Source: Buxus sempervirens
Lineage: Eukaryota > Streptophyta > Magnoliopsida > Buxales > Buxaceae
Length of the DNA: 64,000 nucleotides
Direction of reading: 5' to 3'
Assembly (NCBI GenBank): GCA_947561395.2
Contig: OX387193.1
Span: 27,398,276 to 27,462,275, forward strand
This document shows, in pieces, positions 21,100 through 32,383 of this stretch (positions are counted from its first letter, which is position 1; each line of letters starts with the position of its first letter). The translations under genes were made by a program, and so were the position numbers. A model generated the notes under the pieces. It did not search any database and was not told the DNA's origin. It saw only the letters and a program-made list of their open reading frames with translations.

Positions 21100-23787
21100 C
21101 TACTCCTGTGCAGGATCATCCCCGCGTCCTCGGCCGCGTCCACCTCTACGGCGTCTCCCCCAAAGGGCTCGGCCTCTAAAGTATGCAAGAATCCGCTCGG
21201 CCGCATGGCGAGGATGCCGACCTACCACCTGCTGAAGATGATACTCCAAGCAATAATCCTCGAGATCCGGGGGAGGAGCAGGAGTAGAATCTGGAGAAGA
21301 AGTCTCGGGCTCAGCAGCAACCGGCCCAACTGGGCCCTCATCCAAAGCATCCTCTACTCCCGCAGCTCCAGAAGGCCCAGCATCCGCAGCAGAGGGGCCA
21401 GGATCAGAAGTAGCTGAGTCCACAGAAAAGAGAAAAATCAGAAGATTCAGATATAAGGAAGAATAAAAGAAGAGAATAAAAAGAAGATCATACCAGGAAT
21501 GTCTGCAGAAGGAGCAGGAGGATCCGGCTCGTCAAGACCAGCCACTGGGGCATCCTCGGGATCAGAGGCCCGGGCAGGAGATGGGTCAGGAATCAGGAAA
21601 TCATGCCCAAAGAAGGCATCCTGATCATGGACCGGGCCCTGCACAAGTCAAACAAGCATATCAGAATAGCAGAAACAGAAAAATAATGAAAGAAATGAAC
21701 ATATAAGAAGGCCAAGTACCTGTCTAGCCTGGAGCTCAGCAACCAAGGCCTCCAGCTCCCTGATCCGGGCATCCCGCTGGGCCACGACCGCATCGTGCTC
21801 CGCGATCATATCATCGATCGCAGCCCGCTGGCTCTCGAACCGGTCCCGAATGGAGTTCAGCTCGTGTACCTGCCAGCAAGAACGGAAGCATGGTCAAAAA
21901 GGCATAAGGAAGGAAAAGAGGATAAAAATGGGAAGAATACAAGGCTTACCGTGTCCTCATGGATCCGGATACGGATCCCGCCAATCTCAGTCACCCCAGC
22001 ACGAGTGGGTCGATCCATCAAGCATCCAATAGACACCCGCTGGAACCACTCGTCATAATCTCCAGCTACTGTAAGCCCCTCCGCATCCAAGAAGTGATCG
22101 AACTGATCAACATCAAAGCCCGGGAGGAGTGTGTCGGGACCCACAGCAGGAGGAGGGACGGGGATGCGAAGTGCGCCAGTGTGCTGGTAGTACAGGCGCT
22201 CTCCCAAGTACATCACCCTACCAAGCCTCCCAAGGAAGCACTGGTAAGGCTGACGTCGGAGATCTCTCTCAAAAGCATCCTGTACTGCCATCTCACGGGC
22301 AACTCCGACATCCACGTCATCTGGACGGGATAGAATGAGCTGCAAAGAAGCAAAGTGGTCAGATACAGTCAAAATACAGGAAAGGAAATAAAATAAAAAA
22401 ATAGAGGACTTACATCAGATCGGCGTGCACGGTCTAAGTGCACCCGAGCGGTACGAGGCTGGCTCCTATCGGCATCTCGAACCTGGGCCGACCATCGCAG
22501 GGCCACAGGAAAATCCGCAACCTCAGGAACCGGGGAGGGACGGAAGAAGGTCATATAGGTGTACATGAACACCTAGCAAAGGAAAAATCAGTCAAGAAAA
22601 GATAAAGCTTAAAGAATTAAGCCAGACAGATGAATGCAATACCTGTAAAATCTGCCAGAAGAACCGGCTGCTGACTCCATCACCTCTCGGAGATGCTAAG
22701 CCTCGAACCGCTCGGCACAGCCCGGCCAAGATGGTCCCATAGATCAGCCGACCCCATGCTAGCTGGCGGGTCTGATAGAAATCTCTCAAGGCGTCCAAAA
22801 AGAGCGGACTGACACCGGTAGTATCCTCCGGGAAGAAGCAGCTCCCCAACATCAGCAGGAATACATGTCGGAAAATCGGCGCAAAGGCTGCATCCTCCAC
22901 AGAAACGGTCTCGTGCCTCCTCTCAAAATGGCGAGCCAGACTCTCCCGCAGCCAGCTAATGGAGAGCCGGCCACTCCTCCCATCCCAGGCAGTAGGTGGC
23001 AGGGCCTGATACCCCAAAAGGAGGCCAATATCCTCCGAAGAAGGCCGCTCCAAGACAATGGTCCGCCCCGTCAGAGGAATGCCCGTAATCATCACAAAAT
23101 CAGAGGGGCGGATCCCCAGCTCCACGTCTGGCAGATGGAATGACTGAGTCTCTGGGAAGTATCTCTCCATCATGGCAAAGATGAGTGGACGATCGGCTCG
23201 GAATGATGGAATGCTGAGGAAGTGATCCAGATGGCATCTCCCAAACTCCCGCCTGAGTGCCGGAGAAAGTGACTGTGCCAACTCGCTGAATCTCCCCCAG
23301 CTGCCGCGCAAGTGAGAAGAGTAGTAGGGAAGCGGCACATCGGCCCTGATGCACATGGAGGGGTGGCTATCCAAGCCATGGAGGAGCTCTGTATCATGCA
23401 CAGAAGCCCTCAACTCCTCAGAGACCCCTGCCAAAGCTACAGCAACCCCCTCCGGAGCCATATCTCTGGCTCTGCCTCGGCCTCTACCACGGCCTCTCTC
23501 GCCCTCAGGGGCCTGATCCTAAACCCGGCCTCTGCCTCGGCCTCGACCACGAGCGGGTACAACCACGGGCTGAATTGCAAAGGAACAGCGTGAATATTTG
23601 TGTACAAGGGAGAATGAAGAGAGAAAGAAATTTTTTTTTGAAAACCTACCTCGGCAGAACTCTCTCTGGAGTCACCTAATGGCTCAGACAAAGTGGCGCT
23701 GGAGCTCGCCTCTGTCCGAGCCCGCGAACTGGAGGGCTGATCAGCTGGGTCAACCTCCTCTCTAACTCGGGAACGACTCCTAGCCAT
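21100..23787 (-). CDS. RT1 antisense gene 2: PMD-like protein, seven exons
   Basis: Seven exons with GT...AG borders and compatible phases: 23787-23650, 23518-22643, 22572-22414, 22339-21950, 21869-21720, 21638-21494 and 21413-21100, totalling about 723 codons. The ATG follows the 5'-UTR intron acceptor directly. Exon 1 is Ser/Arg-rich. Exon 2 begins with Arg-Gly repeats and carries the PMD-like core (MMERYFPETQSFHLPDVELG; PSDFVMITGIPLTG; SCFFPEDTTGVSPLF). Exon 4 has FLGRLGRVMYLGERLYYQH. Exon 5 is a coiled coil, exon 6 is acidic and Pro-rich, and exon 7 ends in an RRGGRGRGRG-type tail that may bind nucleic acid. An alternative acceptor (exon from 23569) would include an in-frame TAG that is itself the AG of the acceptor at 23519. 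The function is unknown. RT2 has a decayed copy. With splicing and a separate promoter this behaves as a gene of its own rather than chance antisense reading. Confidence 0.8.
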
Positions 23788-25056
23788 CTACACAGGGAAG
23801 TACTTTATGAATTGTGAAGTTGGCTTTAATTACAGTTCATATCCAATTTTACATGATTATTCTTCAAAATTATCGTGAATTATGAATTTTGCTGGGATAT
23901 CTACAAAGTTGGGAAATGAGGAATACTTCTGTTTCTAATCCTGAAACATTTCCTAAAAGATTCCTACATTACTTAACATTTCCTATATATTATGTTTCCA
24001 GGATATGAGAAGAAGGAAGGCCCAGGTATCAAAGGCAAGCCGAATTACAGAAATCCATATTGGACAGTCAATTAAGGAAAATTCACAGCAAAATGGAAAG
24101 GGAGCAGAAGCTTTTAATCCCGGAAATCAGGATTCAAGCCAAATTTTTGTAAGCATGGTATCATCATTTGCAAGCATCTCAAAGAAATGCAGAAACTCAG
24201 AATAGCAAATGGGCAGCCAATCAAGAAGTTGACAGGCTAAATTGAAAAAAAAACAGTATGGCATTTGCATTTCAAAAGTAGTCTGAGGCATGGCAAGTCA
24301 GAATTCATCACCAATCAAAAACAGAAAAATCCCAACAGGAAATCAACAATTCAACATCCAAAAAGCATGCAAGCAGCAGCTCTATCAGCAGTCGACCCAA
24401 GGTCTTGAAACCATCCAATAAACAATGCAGCAAATTGCAGCCTATCCAAAATTAGAGCATGGCAATAGCATGGAACAGCAATTACAAATTCAGGCTCGAA
24501 ATCAGCAATGAATGGAAACAAATTTGCCATTTTCGGCAAGACCAGTGGGGTGATTGGCAATGGTTTACCAGTGGACTAAATTCCACCAACAGTCAAAGTA
24601 AAATTCGGCAATCAAGATAAACAGTAAATTTTTCGTGGGAGGATGCCATGCAATAGTTACAGTTTGATTAAACAAGAAAGAAAAAACCTGTCTGCAGGTA
24701 GAGGAGTCGGATTGCTTGACTGGAATTCAGGTGGAACAGTCGAATCACCAGGAAGCTAGGGCTCGGCCACCACAGGATATGAGCAAGATGTATTCGATCC
24801 TTGCCGAGGAATCGCCGGAGCTCAAACTGTCAAGCAGAATCGAGCAAATCCCGAAAATGGCGAGCTAGGGCTTGGTCGCGCAACCAGGTTGGGTCGCCGG
24901 CAGCAATAGGAGTCGCCGGAGTTGCCGGAGGGCGCCGGAGAAGCAGGACGAGTCGTCGGGTGAAGAAGAAGAAGGAGATGGCCGGTCTGAGTTGTCGGAG
25001 ACTGAAGAAAAGAAATGGAAAGTCGCGGTCGCGCGCGACTTAAGTAAACATGCGGG
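23788..25056 (-). promoter_or_regulatory. 5' UTR, intron and promoter region of RT1 antisense gene 2
   Basis: Read on the minus strand, a GC-rich segment (about 25040-24690, many CCGGCGA motifs) ends in GCAGACAG|GTTTTTT, a donor. An AT-rich stretch then ends in CTGTGTAG|ATGGC at 23788, an acceptor directly before the start codon. This suggests a noncoding first exon with a roughly 0.9-kb intron. No TATA box is obvious. Open frames on either strand are low-complexity and not convincing. Confidence 0.5.
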
Positions 25057-25117
25057 ATCCGGATACTCAGGCCGGATACCCGCAGAGCCTTCATTATCCG
25101 GATACACCTACCGGATA
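25057..25117 (-). promoter_or_regulatory. Dyads upstream of RT1 antisense gene 2
   Basis: Two dyads ATCCGG-N9-CCGGAT with left arms at 25057 and 25096, 39 bp apart, immediately upstream (minus strand) of the inferred first exon of antisense gene 2. Confidence 0.8.
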
Positions 25118-25673
25118 CCAAAGAAAAAAAAAGAAGAAAAAAAAATAGAAAAAAAGCAGAAAAAATAGAAAAAATAGAGAAAAAACAGGGAAAAATAGAA
25201 AAAAAAAAAAGAAAAGAAAAAAGAAAAGAAAAAGAAAAAAGAGAAAAAGAAAAAAAAAGAAAAAAGAAAAAAGAAAAGAAAAAGCAAACTTGTGCTACAA
25301 CTTCTATTTTCTCTCAAAATCCTATTTTTGTCTTGAAATCCACCTCACAGCCACGAGAGCTCTGTGGAATTTAGGACAACCTTGGGAAATGTGCCTGGTC
25401 AAAAGGATGATATCCACTCAATTTTCAACTTGGTTTGATAAAAAATCAGTTTTTCAAAAATCCTATTTTTGGGCTTAAAATCCACTTCACAGCCACAAAG
25501 GGCTCAGTGGAATTTAAGAACTCTTGGAGAGATGCCCCCTTAAAGTGAGGGCCTTTTGGCAAATCTCCACTCAAAAATGGTTTTCTACAGAAATTGAATT
25601 AAACCGAGCAAATCATGCTCAAGGGAATGCAATTTGGGCTTGTCTACTCTTTGCAGCTCACTGCTTCGCAGCT
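25118..25673. repeat. A/G-rich tract and diverged duplication before the 3' LTR
   Basis: 25118-25290 is almost pure A/G. From 25318 to 25520 two diverged copies of a unit of about 130 bp contain AATCCACCTCACAGCCAC and AATCCACTTCACAGCCAC followed by CTCxGTGGAATTTA. No gene is seen. Confidence 0.7.
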
Positions 25674-25691
25674 CCCACAAAGAGGGGCAGT
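25674..25691 (+). other. RT1 polypurine tract
   Basis: CACAAAGAGGGGCAGT precedes the 3' LTR start TGTAGACACC at 25692, the expected place of the plus-strand primer. Confidence 0.8.
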
Positions 25692-27964
25692 TGTAGACAC
25701 CCCAAATTGCACAAACAGTCATCAAAAATCATTATCTCCTGGAAAGCCAGCACAGAATTTGAAGAAAATACACTTTTACCTGTATCCGGATTGAGTATCC
25801 GGATACAAGTACCCTTTCCCGTATCCGGATAGTCATACCGGATACGTGTGAGCCTTAGCGTATCCGGTACCATGTACCGGATACCTTAAGACCCTTTGTT
25901 ATCCGGTCTGATGTACCGGATACCTTAAGTTTGCTCAAAATTAGGGTTTTCCGAGAGCTTTTCACTTTTACCATCATGTCCCTCATTAAATGAGGGGAAA
26001 TCGCGGAAATAACCTTAGGGTTTAGGTTGGAGTGGTTCTAGACATTAAGTTGTGTCTACCAATGACCTTAGCCCTTGCCTATAAATAGGAGCCTCCTCCT
26101 TGAGCAAATGGCACACAACTCTTGTTTTGAATTCTCGCAAAGAAGAACTCCAAGAGAAGAAGAAAACCGCTGTGGAATCGCCTCCAGCACTCAGGTAAGC
26201 CTCAACTTTTCTTTTTATTTTTTGTCTTTACATTCCTAGATCTAGATCTCTTCTTCTACCTTTCTGTAGTGTAAAGCCTTGTTTGTATGTGTGGAAATCC
26301 TTCCCCGGCTCAAAGTATCTCAAGACTCCCCTAGCCGTAAAACGTGAAGGCGGATCTAGGAGAAACGAGACTGGGGATTGACCCTAGTGCTAGAACCCAT
26401 GTAGCGTAAGGCCTTTTTGATTGATTGTAAACCGTTCCATATTCAAAGTACCCTTGATTATCTTAAAGAGAACAGAGGGAAACGATAATGGAACGGAACC
26501 CTAGGCTATGCTAGAACCTATTTTGTTGAATCTATATGCATGTGTATGGATCTTGCTTGGTTTTTTTCACTTTTGCACACATATCACTATTTTGGCGGGA
26601 TAGGCTCATATTTGGGGTTTATTGCATTTATTGTGATAAAACTCAAATAAATGACCTCAATCAATTCTGGAATGCCTTTCGGATGATTTTAAAGTATTTG
26701 TGTTCATCTTGCACGAATTTCATTTTTATCAATTTTCGGACTTCGTTTTCTTCAAAAGTGGCTTAACTTGACAGCACCTGTACCCTTACTTCGGACGCCC
26801 ATAACTTCATCATCAGGATGAATTTTGGGGTGATTCCAGAACCATGGGAAAGGTGAGGCTGTCTAGTTTATGTCCACCAAATTTCATGAATTTTCATATA
26901 GCCGATTTTTGACACCTCTCTGTCGAAGTTGAGTGGACAGTTCAGGTCCAAGTACAGAACTTGTCACTTCGACGGACCGCCATGTGTTCGTCTTAAGTCC
27001 GATTCGAGTGATGTTTTCTTCTGAGTACTCCTTTTTGAGTCTATTTTTAAATCCAGTTGGTTTCATATTTTTTGGATTCCATTTGAATTATTGGTAGCCG
27101 ATTTACTCAGAACTGCTCATTTGCATTTTTCTGGGTAAATCTGTGATTTTCGGGGCCTGTTCGGGAGACCACCCAAGGCACGTCCGAAGGGATTTTTGTA
27201 TGAGGCTAGTTTCTCTGGAAATATGGCCATACAGAATTCAATCACACCAAGTTTCACGGATTTCTATGTAGTGGATTTTTCTAGACAATTTTCCAAAGTT
27301 GCCCACTTACTACTTTTAAAAATCCCCAACAGCAACTTCAAAGGAGCATAACTCCTAGATTTTTCATTGGAATGAAATGAAATTTTGCATGAGACTCTTA
27401 TTCACCCTAATCTTTCAAATGGATTTGGTTTGGTTCAATTCAAAATTGGATTTGAATGATTTTAAGGCAAATGGCATACTTTTTACCGAATTTTCCGGAT
27501 TTGATTTAACTTGGTTTTATGCAACCTCTACTTTGATTTCCATCTTTTGAAATACTCCAGAAGTGATATTGACATAAGAGAAGATCTAAAATCCATTTGG
27601 ATCTTCATGTGAAAATATCATACATTGTTCCTTTTTCAAGGTTTCTTATGATTTTTAGCAAGTTTTCTTACTTTGTTTTTTGCATGAATATACACTTGGC
27701 AACCACTTCGTGTGGATGAATGGGGGTGCCTAACACCTTCCCCCGTTCATAATCTAATCCCCTTACCCATCTCTGGATTTGATTTTCAAGTAGGGTTATT
27801 TTTACCCTAGAATTTGTCTTTTGGCTATTTTTGCCTACTTTTGAATCTTTGGTGTCCATTCTCACCCCAAAATCATGAATGGTGGCGACTCTCCCAATTT
27901 TTGCGTTGAGCCCGTGTGTTGACGGAGGGACGATCACTCCGGTGATTTTTTCCCATGTCTCACA
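25692..27964 (+). repeat. RT1 3' LTR
   Basis: 2,273 bp, 13 bp longer than the 5' LTR because it keeps the first dyad intact. The dyad array is at 25784-25921, the TATA box at 26080-26087, and the decoy primer-site sequence TGGCGACTCT at 27883-27892. By eye it differs from the 5' LTR at about eight positions, four of them in the last 70 bp (for example GTGTTGACGG against GTGCAGACGG). Confidence 0.95.
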
Positions 27965-28240
27965 ATTGGCCACCTTGCTTTATCTCAATGGATAGAGGAT
28001 CCCGACACGGTTCCAACGCAACTGAGTTTGCTGGAATTGGAGTCCGGATGAAGGATTTACAAGCTGGTCAAACTTGAGGGCGAGCCGAAAGTTGACTTTC
28101 TGCTAAACCCCAAACCAGGTACTTAGCCCTATTCCAATAGATAGAGGGCTCCGATACGGTTCTAACACAACTGAGTTTGCTCGAATCGGAGTCCGGATGA
28201 AGGAGATATGATCAGTTGAAGTTTCCGGCCAGAAGCTGCA

Positions 28241-28269
28241 CACGTGGCAAAGGAACTGCACACGTGGCG
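28241..28269 (+). promoter_or_regulatory. Two G-box/ABRE-like sites in E3
   Basis: ACACGTGGC occurs at 28241-28249 and 28261-28269, each preceded by CTGC, exactly 20 bp apart and about 420 bp upstream of the E3 TATA box. ACGTGGC is the core bound by plant bZIP factors. Confidence 0.55.
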
Positions 28270-28442
28270 AGAAAAGCAGGAAAATATCTCGGGGGGGGGG
28301 GGCAATCCATAAATATCCAAAATCTGCAAAATATCTCAGGGATTAAACCAAAATTGCGCAAGGGGCAATCTGCAGTTATCTCAAGTGTCAAATCGGTCAA
28401 ATCCAGGGGGCAATCTGTAAATATCAAAAATATTGTCAGAAT

Positions 28443-28643
28443 AACAGGAATTAAATTTCGGTTATAAACAAATTGTGTATAACCGGAATTCAATTCCGGT
28501 TCATAAAATTGAAATAAAAAATCGCCCGACAGATTCTCTGATTCCGTACCTAACAGAAATTAATTGCTAATCGAGTGCAAAAGTAACCGAAATTCAATTT
28601 CGGTTACAAATAAAAATAGTATAACCGAAATTGAATTTCGGTT
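28443..28643 (+). promoter_or_regulatory. E3 dyad array upstream of its TATA box
   Basis: Dyads AACCGN-N9-NCGGTT with left arms at 28443 (AACAGG), 28481, 28585 and 28623, as two pairs 38 bp apart separated by a longer gap. The last has 14-bp arms around a single base (28619-28647). Its edge is about 40 bp from TATAAATA at 28686. Confidence 0.85.
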
Positions 28644-28685
28644 ATACTAAAAAATCAATGTAATTTCGGTTACCTTTTTTCTGGC

Positions 28686-28693
28686 TATAAATA
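28686..28693 (+). promoter_or_regulatory. E3 LTR TATA box
   Basis: TATAAATA in the context GGCTATAAATAGGGACC, the same context as in the RT1 and RT2 LTRs. Confidence 0.7.
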
Positions 28694-29841
28694 GGGACCC
28701 CAGCCATTTGGCTTGGGGTTGGCTGCTTCCCGAATTTTTCCCCCACTCCACCCTGTTTGTGGCCTTCCTCTCCACCCTTCTCAAGCACCCAAAACCCTAT
28801 CCTAACCATTCTAAACCCCTTTTCCCTCCATCTTTCTTCACTCCCACTACTTGGAGGAGGCCTTGGAGATCTTGCTGGAACTTGGAGGAGGTGCCAAAGT
28901 GCGATTGCGCCCCAAGAGGACTCAAGCACACCTTCAAGGAGAGTTTGCACTTCAAGGTAAGCTTCCCCCGTATCTTTTATGTAACATATCTTAAAATGAG
29001 CATGATTAAAGCAAGTTGGTTTTCTTTTTACTGTGTACGTGCTGTTCCCATGGATCCAAGCATGCATTCTTCCTCCTATAGTCTCTTTTAGGTTCTTTTA
29101 AGAGTGCTTCTTCCCAAATGGCAAGAAAGGTAAGGTATTTGGTAGTATAAAGAAAGGATGGGAAGTGGTTTGGGTGATTTAAAGGTGGTCATACACCCCC
29201 ATGCGGCCACTGTTTTGCCGGTTGTTATTGTGTTTTCTGGTCATCAAAGAGAGGAGCATGTTCCTCTTGTGTGTGCAAGTCTAATGTAACCCTTGTATAA
29301 GCCCCCTTCCTTTTCCCTTCCTTATATGTTTTTTAGGATTAGTGAAGGGATATGATCATGATCACACACATGAAATGCACGTATGGTCTCTTTTAGCATC
29401 TTTTAGTCCCTATTTGTGGTCATGAGTAGATAATCCCTCTTGCATGTATATCCCATGTGTCTATGTGTGTTCTTTCTGGTGGAGAGCATGTTTAGGAAGC
29501 TTAATGTTAACATGATTGAGGTGTTTATTTGTGCTTTAATTTGAAGCATGCCCATTGTAATCTTTGGTTTGATTTTCGGCTATGTGTAAGTAGGATGTTT
29601 GTTCGTGGAATAAAAGGAACCAAACCAGGGATAGCTAGATCCCTGGTTGTTCTTCATGCTGGTTTGTGAAAGGGGGATAAACCCTTGAATTCCCCCTTGG
29701 TGTTTGGATTCAAAACACCCAAAAAGAAGAGCTTAAGGCTCCATTCGAGCCACTGTGGGCCCACATAGACCTCATACATGTCCACAAGCACCATGGTTTG
29801 CTTTTCTGTTGAAAAATTGAAAAAGTGGTTTTCTGCAGGTT

Positions 29842-29979
29842 AACCTGAAACTCAGACCGGTTAAGAGGGTTTTCTAGCATAACCGAAATCCAATTTCGGT
29901 TAAGCTAGAATTACAGTATAACCGAAATCCATTTTCGGTTGTACTGTGTATTGTGTTTAACTGAAATCAATTTTCGGTT
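29842..29979 (+). promoter_or_regulatory. E3 second dyad array
   Basis: Left arms AACCTG, AACCGA, AACCGA and AACTGA at 29842, 29881, 29920 and 29959, exactly 39 bp apart, each with a 9-nt spacer and a CGGTT right arm. It lies about 1.1 kb downstream of the TATA box inside the LTR. Confidence 0.85.
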
Positions 29980-31045
29980 ACTTTAAAATTTTGATGAAAA
30001 CTTGATTTTTTTTATACTTGCTGATTTGTTGTGTTGTTTAAACCAAACAGATGAACCAGCAGGGTTTCCGGGTCAACCGGAAACCCAAAATGGTGCATGG
30101 GCTTCCAAGCCCAATTTGATTCCTTAGTGGGCCTTCCAACAGGTCCCACACCATCCAAGATCATTTTAGAAAATAAACAAGATAATTAAAATGAATCAAA
30201 TGGGCCAAACCCTCGAAGGCCCACCAAAGCCGATCTGAAAGCCTGCAGGCTTAGTTTAGGACTGGTTTGGCCGAGACCGGGGGTACGGGCCTATCGGCCC
30301 CACAAAGCCCATTGAATCAAGCACGGGTAGGGCTCCAACACCCTAACCTAGAAAGTCTTGGGCTTTTCAAGCCCAAGCCTAGGCTATGGGCCCCAAGCCC
30401 ATTCCTAGCCCAAATTGGACAAGTTAATCAAGATAATTCAGAAATCACTTGGCATCCCTTGTGAGGCCCACCCAGGGGCCCACAAACAAATCTAGGCCTA
30501 CTTTGGCATGAAAATCACTTAATGTTTCAACTTTAATCTTAAATAAAATCAAATTCATTGAACCAAAGCCCACAGGGCCTCTCAGGCTAGACCGAGGTCC
30601 ACAAGGGGCATGTAGGCTGGACTTAGCCCACCAGGGAATCCGCAGGCCTCCAACGGGGCCCGCCCAACTAGACTCATCTCACTTTAAGCTAAAAAGATAA
30701 AATCAAGTAAAGGGACCCACCCCACTTTGGCGGCCCTGCAAGACTCAATAAACTGTGCTTATTGGAATATGAATCGGGTGAGATAACCAAAATTTACTCA
30801 AACCAGGAAAACCTATGGGACCCGTCATCTGACGGGGTGGACTGGGGTGTCTACGGACTTCCCCAGACCGCAACCGAGACCTTGCTTAGAATCTCTAGCC
30901 ACAGACCGCCTAAATAAACAAACCTAAGCACCCAGGTGTCTGCCTGCACCCCATCAAGCAGTAGCGACTCCAAATTTCCTAATTTACCCATCCGGAGGCA
31001 TGCACGATTCGCGTGCGCCCCGCCGTGCGTTTCCATGTGCGCACA

Positions 31046-32383
31046 ACAGCTTCTACTCTCTTTTTAAGTCCCCATGCAAGAAAATCTTTCCCTGTCTGAA
31101 ATTTCTTGAATAAAAATCTGTTTCGTTCCATAACCTTAAATGCTTACTTCTAATTCTAGTTGGAGCTCATAGGCAATAATGGCGTATGGGAGCTTTTGTG
31201 CTTTGCTATGTGTGGAAGTTGAGCTAATTGTGCGTGATATTGCATGAACTACTGATTGGTTAAATGCTTGATGGCATAAAATGTTTTATGCTGCTATGGA
31301 CCTCATGACAACAGGAAAATTGTTAGGGGCCGTGAGGGTTTGTAGGACACAAAAGTACTTATTGATTGGATAAATATTCTTAGGATCAGTGAATAATTGT
31401 TCAAGATGTTTGATAACCATAGACCCCACAGGTCAATCAACATGTTCATATTGAGATATTGGATCTCATAGCTATTTCACCCAAGAACCATGAACAATAT
31501 ATTTTGGTGGGTGACTCCTTACCACTTATGAAGGAACAATAATATTTTCCTTAGCAGTACTGTACTATCCTGATTTGATTCCATTTGGTGGTTTTTCAAC
31601 ATTGATGACATGCTCATAAGAGCCTTGTGACTACCATTCACTCTATCTCTCTCTCTCACAACCTTTTTTCCAACTTGAGTGGTGGATGAACTTCAAAAGC
31701 ACCATTATTATTTTTCTTATTCAAGTGGAAAGGTGGGTCAGTTTGACTGGCTCAATAGACATATTTTAAGATAGAGAAGGAGACAGAGAGAAAAAGGTAT
31801 ACTTTATTCTAGCAATTATTCTATCTTATTTGTTATCATCTCTTAATATCACCCAGATAAGGCCCTATCATGGCTATCTCTACTGTTTGTAAGTTAGTAT
31901 TTCTCAGCTGATTCCTGGAACTGAGATTTCACTTTCTTATTCTCCTTGTCCAGTTTCTCGCCCATCTCCCCACCCTGCAATCCCTTATTAGCATAGTCAT
32001 AGGCTCACTCTCTTATCTACTGTCTGTATGAACTAGCACTGGAAGTCCAACCCGAAGCACTCCCACAAGTTCTTCTCTTTGTTTGCATTTCTATGGTAAT
32101 ATCTCATTTCAACTTCTTCTAATGCTCCCCAGTTTTAGTAATGCTCTAGAATCTGAAGCTGAAGACTAGTTTCATTACTAATATTATGGTCTACTTATTC
32201 TGAGATCTTGCATTGAAGAGCTACATCCTGCATTTGGATATTTTCAAGTTTCTCAATCTGTACTTTCTATGCTGTTATTTGTATTTCTTCATTACCAATA
32301 TCTTAGATTTAAGATAGAGAAGGAGACAGAGAGAAAAAGGTATACTTTTTTCCATTTTGTTCTTGGATCTTTGGAAGTTTCTC
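31046..32383. other. Noncoding stretch between E3 and the U-box pseudogene
   Basis: No gene recognised. A 40-bp sequence containing AGATAGAGAAGGAGACAGAG at 31767-31806 recurs at about 32309-32348, just before the pseudogene start, so part of the region is a direct duplication with a spacing of about 540 bp. Confidence 0.5.

Larger units (their letters stand above)
5589..27964 (+). mobile_element. RT1: complete Tat-lineage Ty3/gypsy retrotransposon
   Basis: A 22,376-bp element with LTRs at 5589-7848 and 25692-27964, a primer binding site, gag, protease, pol, two antisense genes and a purine tract. The flanking 5-bp direct repeat is ATTGG (5584-5588 and 27965-27969). By eye the LTRs differ at about eight bases plus one 13-bp indel, so the insertion is young, probably of order 10^5 years at commonly used plant LTR rates. 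Tat assignment rests on the extra archaeal-type RNase H after the native one and on antisense PMD-like genes between pol and the 3' LTR. Gag has one frameshift (11566), so this copy may not be autonomous. Confidence 0.95.
5479..31045 (+). mobile_element. Solo LTR E3 (Tat-type, about 3.2 kb) split by RT1
   Basis: Begins TGTTAGCACC at 5479 and ends GTGCGCACA at 31045. Flanks are ATAGC (5474-5478) and ACAGC (31046-31050), a 5-bp target duplication with one mismatch. Removing RT1 and its duplicated ATTGG leaves 110 + 3076 bp. It resembles E4 at both ends: a start-proximal segment with AGTCAAACCCTGAGGGGA, and an end with GACTCC followed by GTGCGC. It has a TATA box, two dyad arrays and no coding sequence between its halves. 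No second LTR or internal region is present, so it is a solo LTR. Confidence 0.8.

Noticed and set aside
24822..25121. Minus-strand open frame upstream of antisense gene 2
   Set aside because: GC-rich simple sequence; better explained as a 5' UTR exon with dyads. No homologue is visible.
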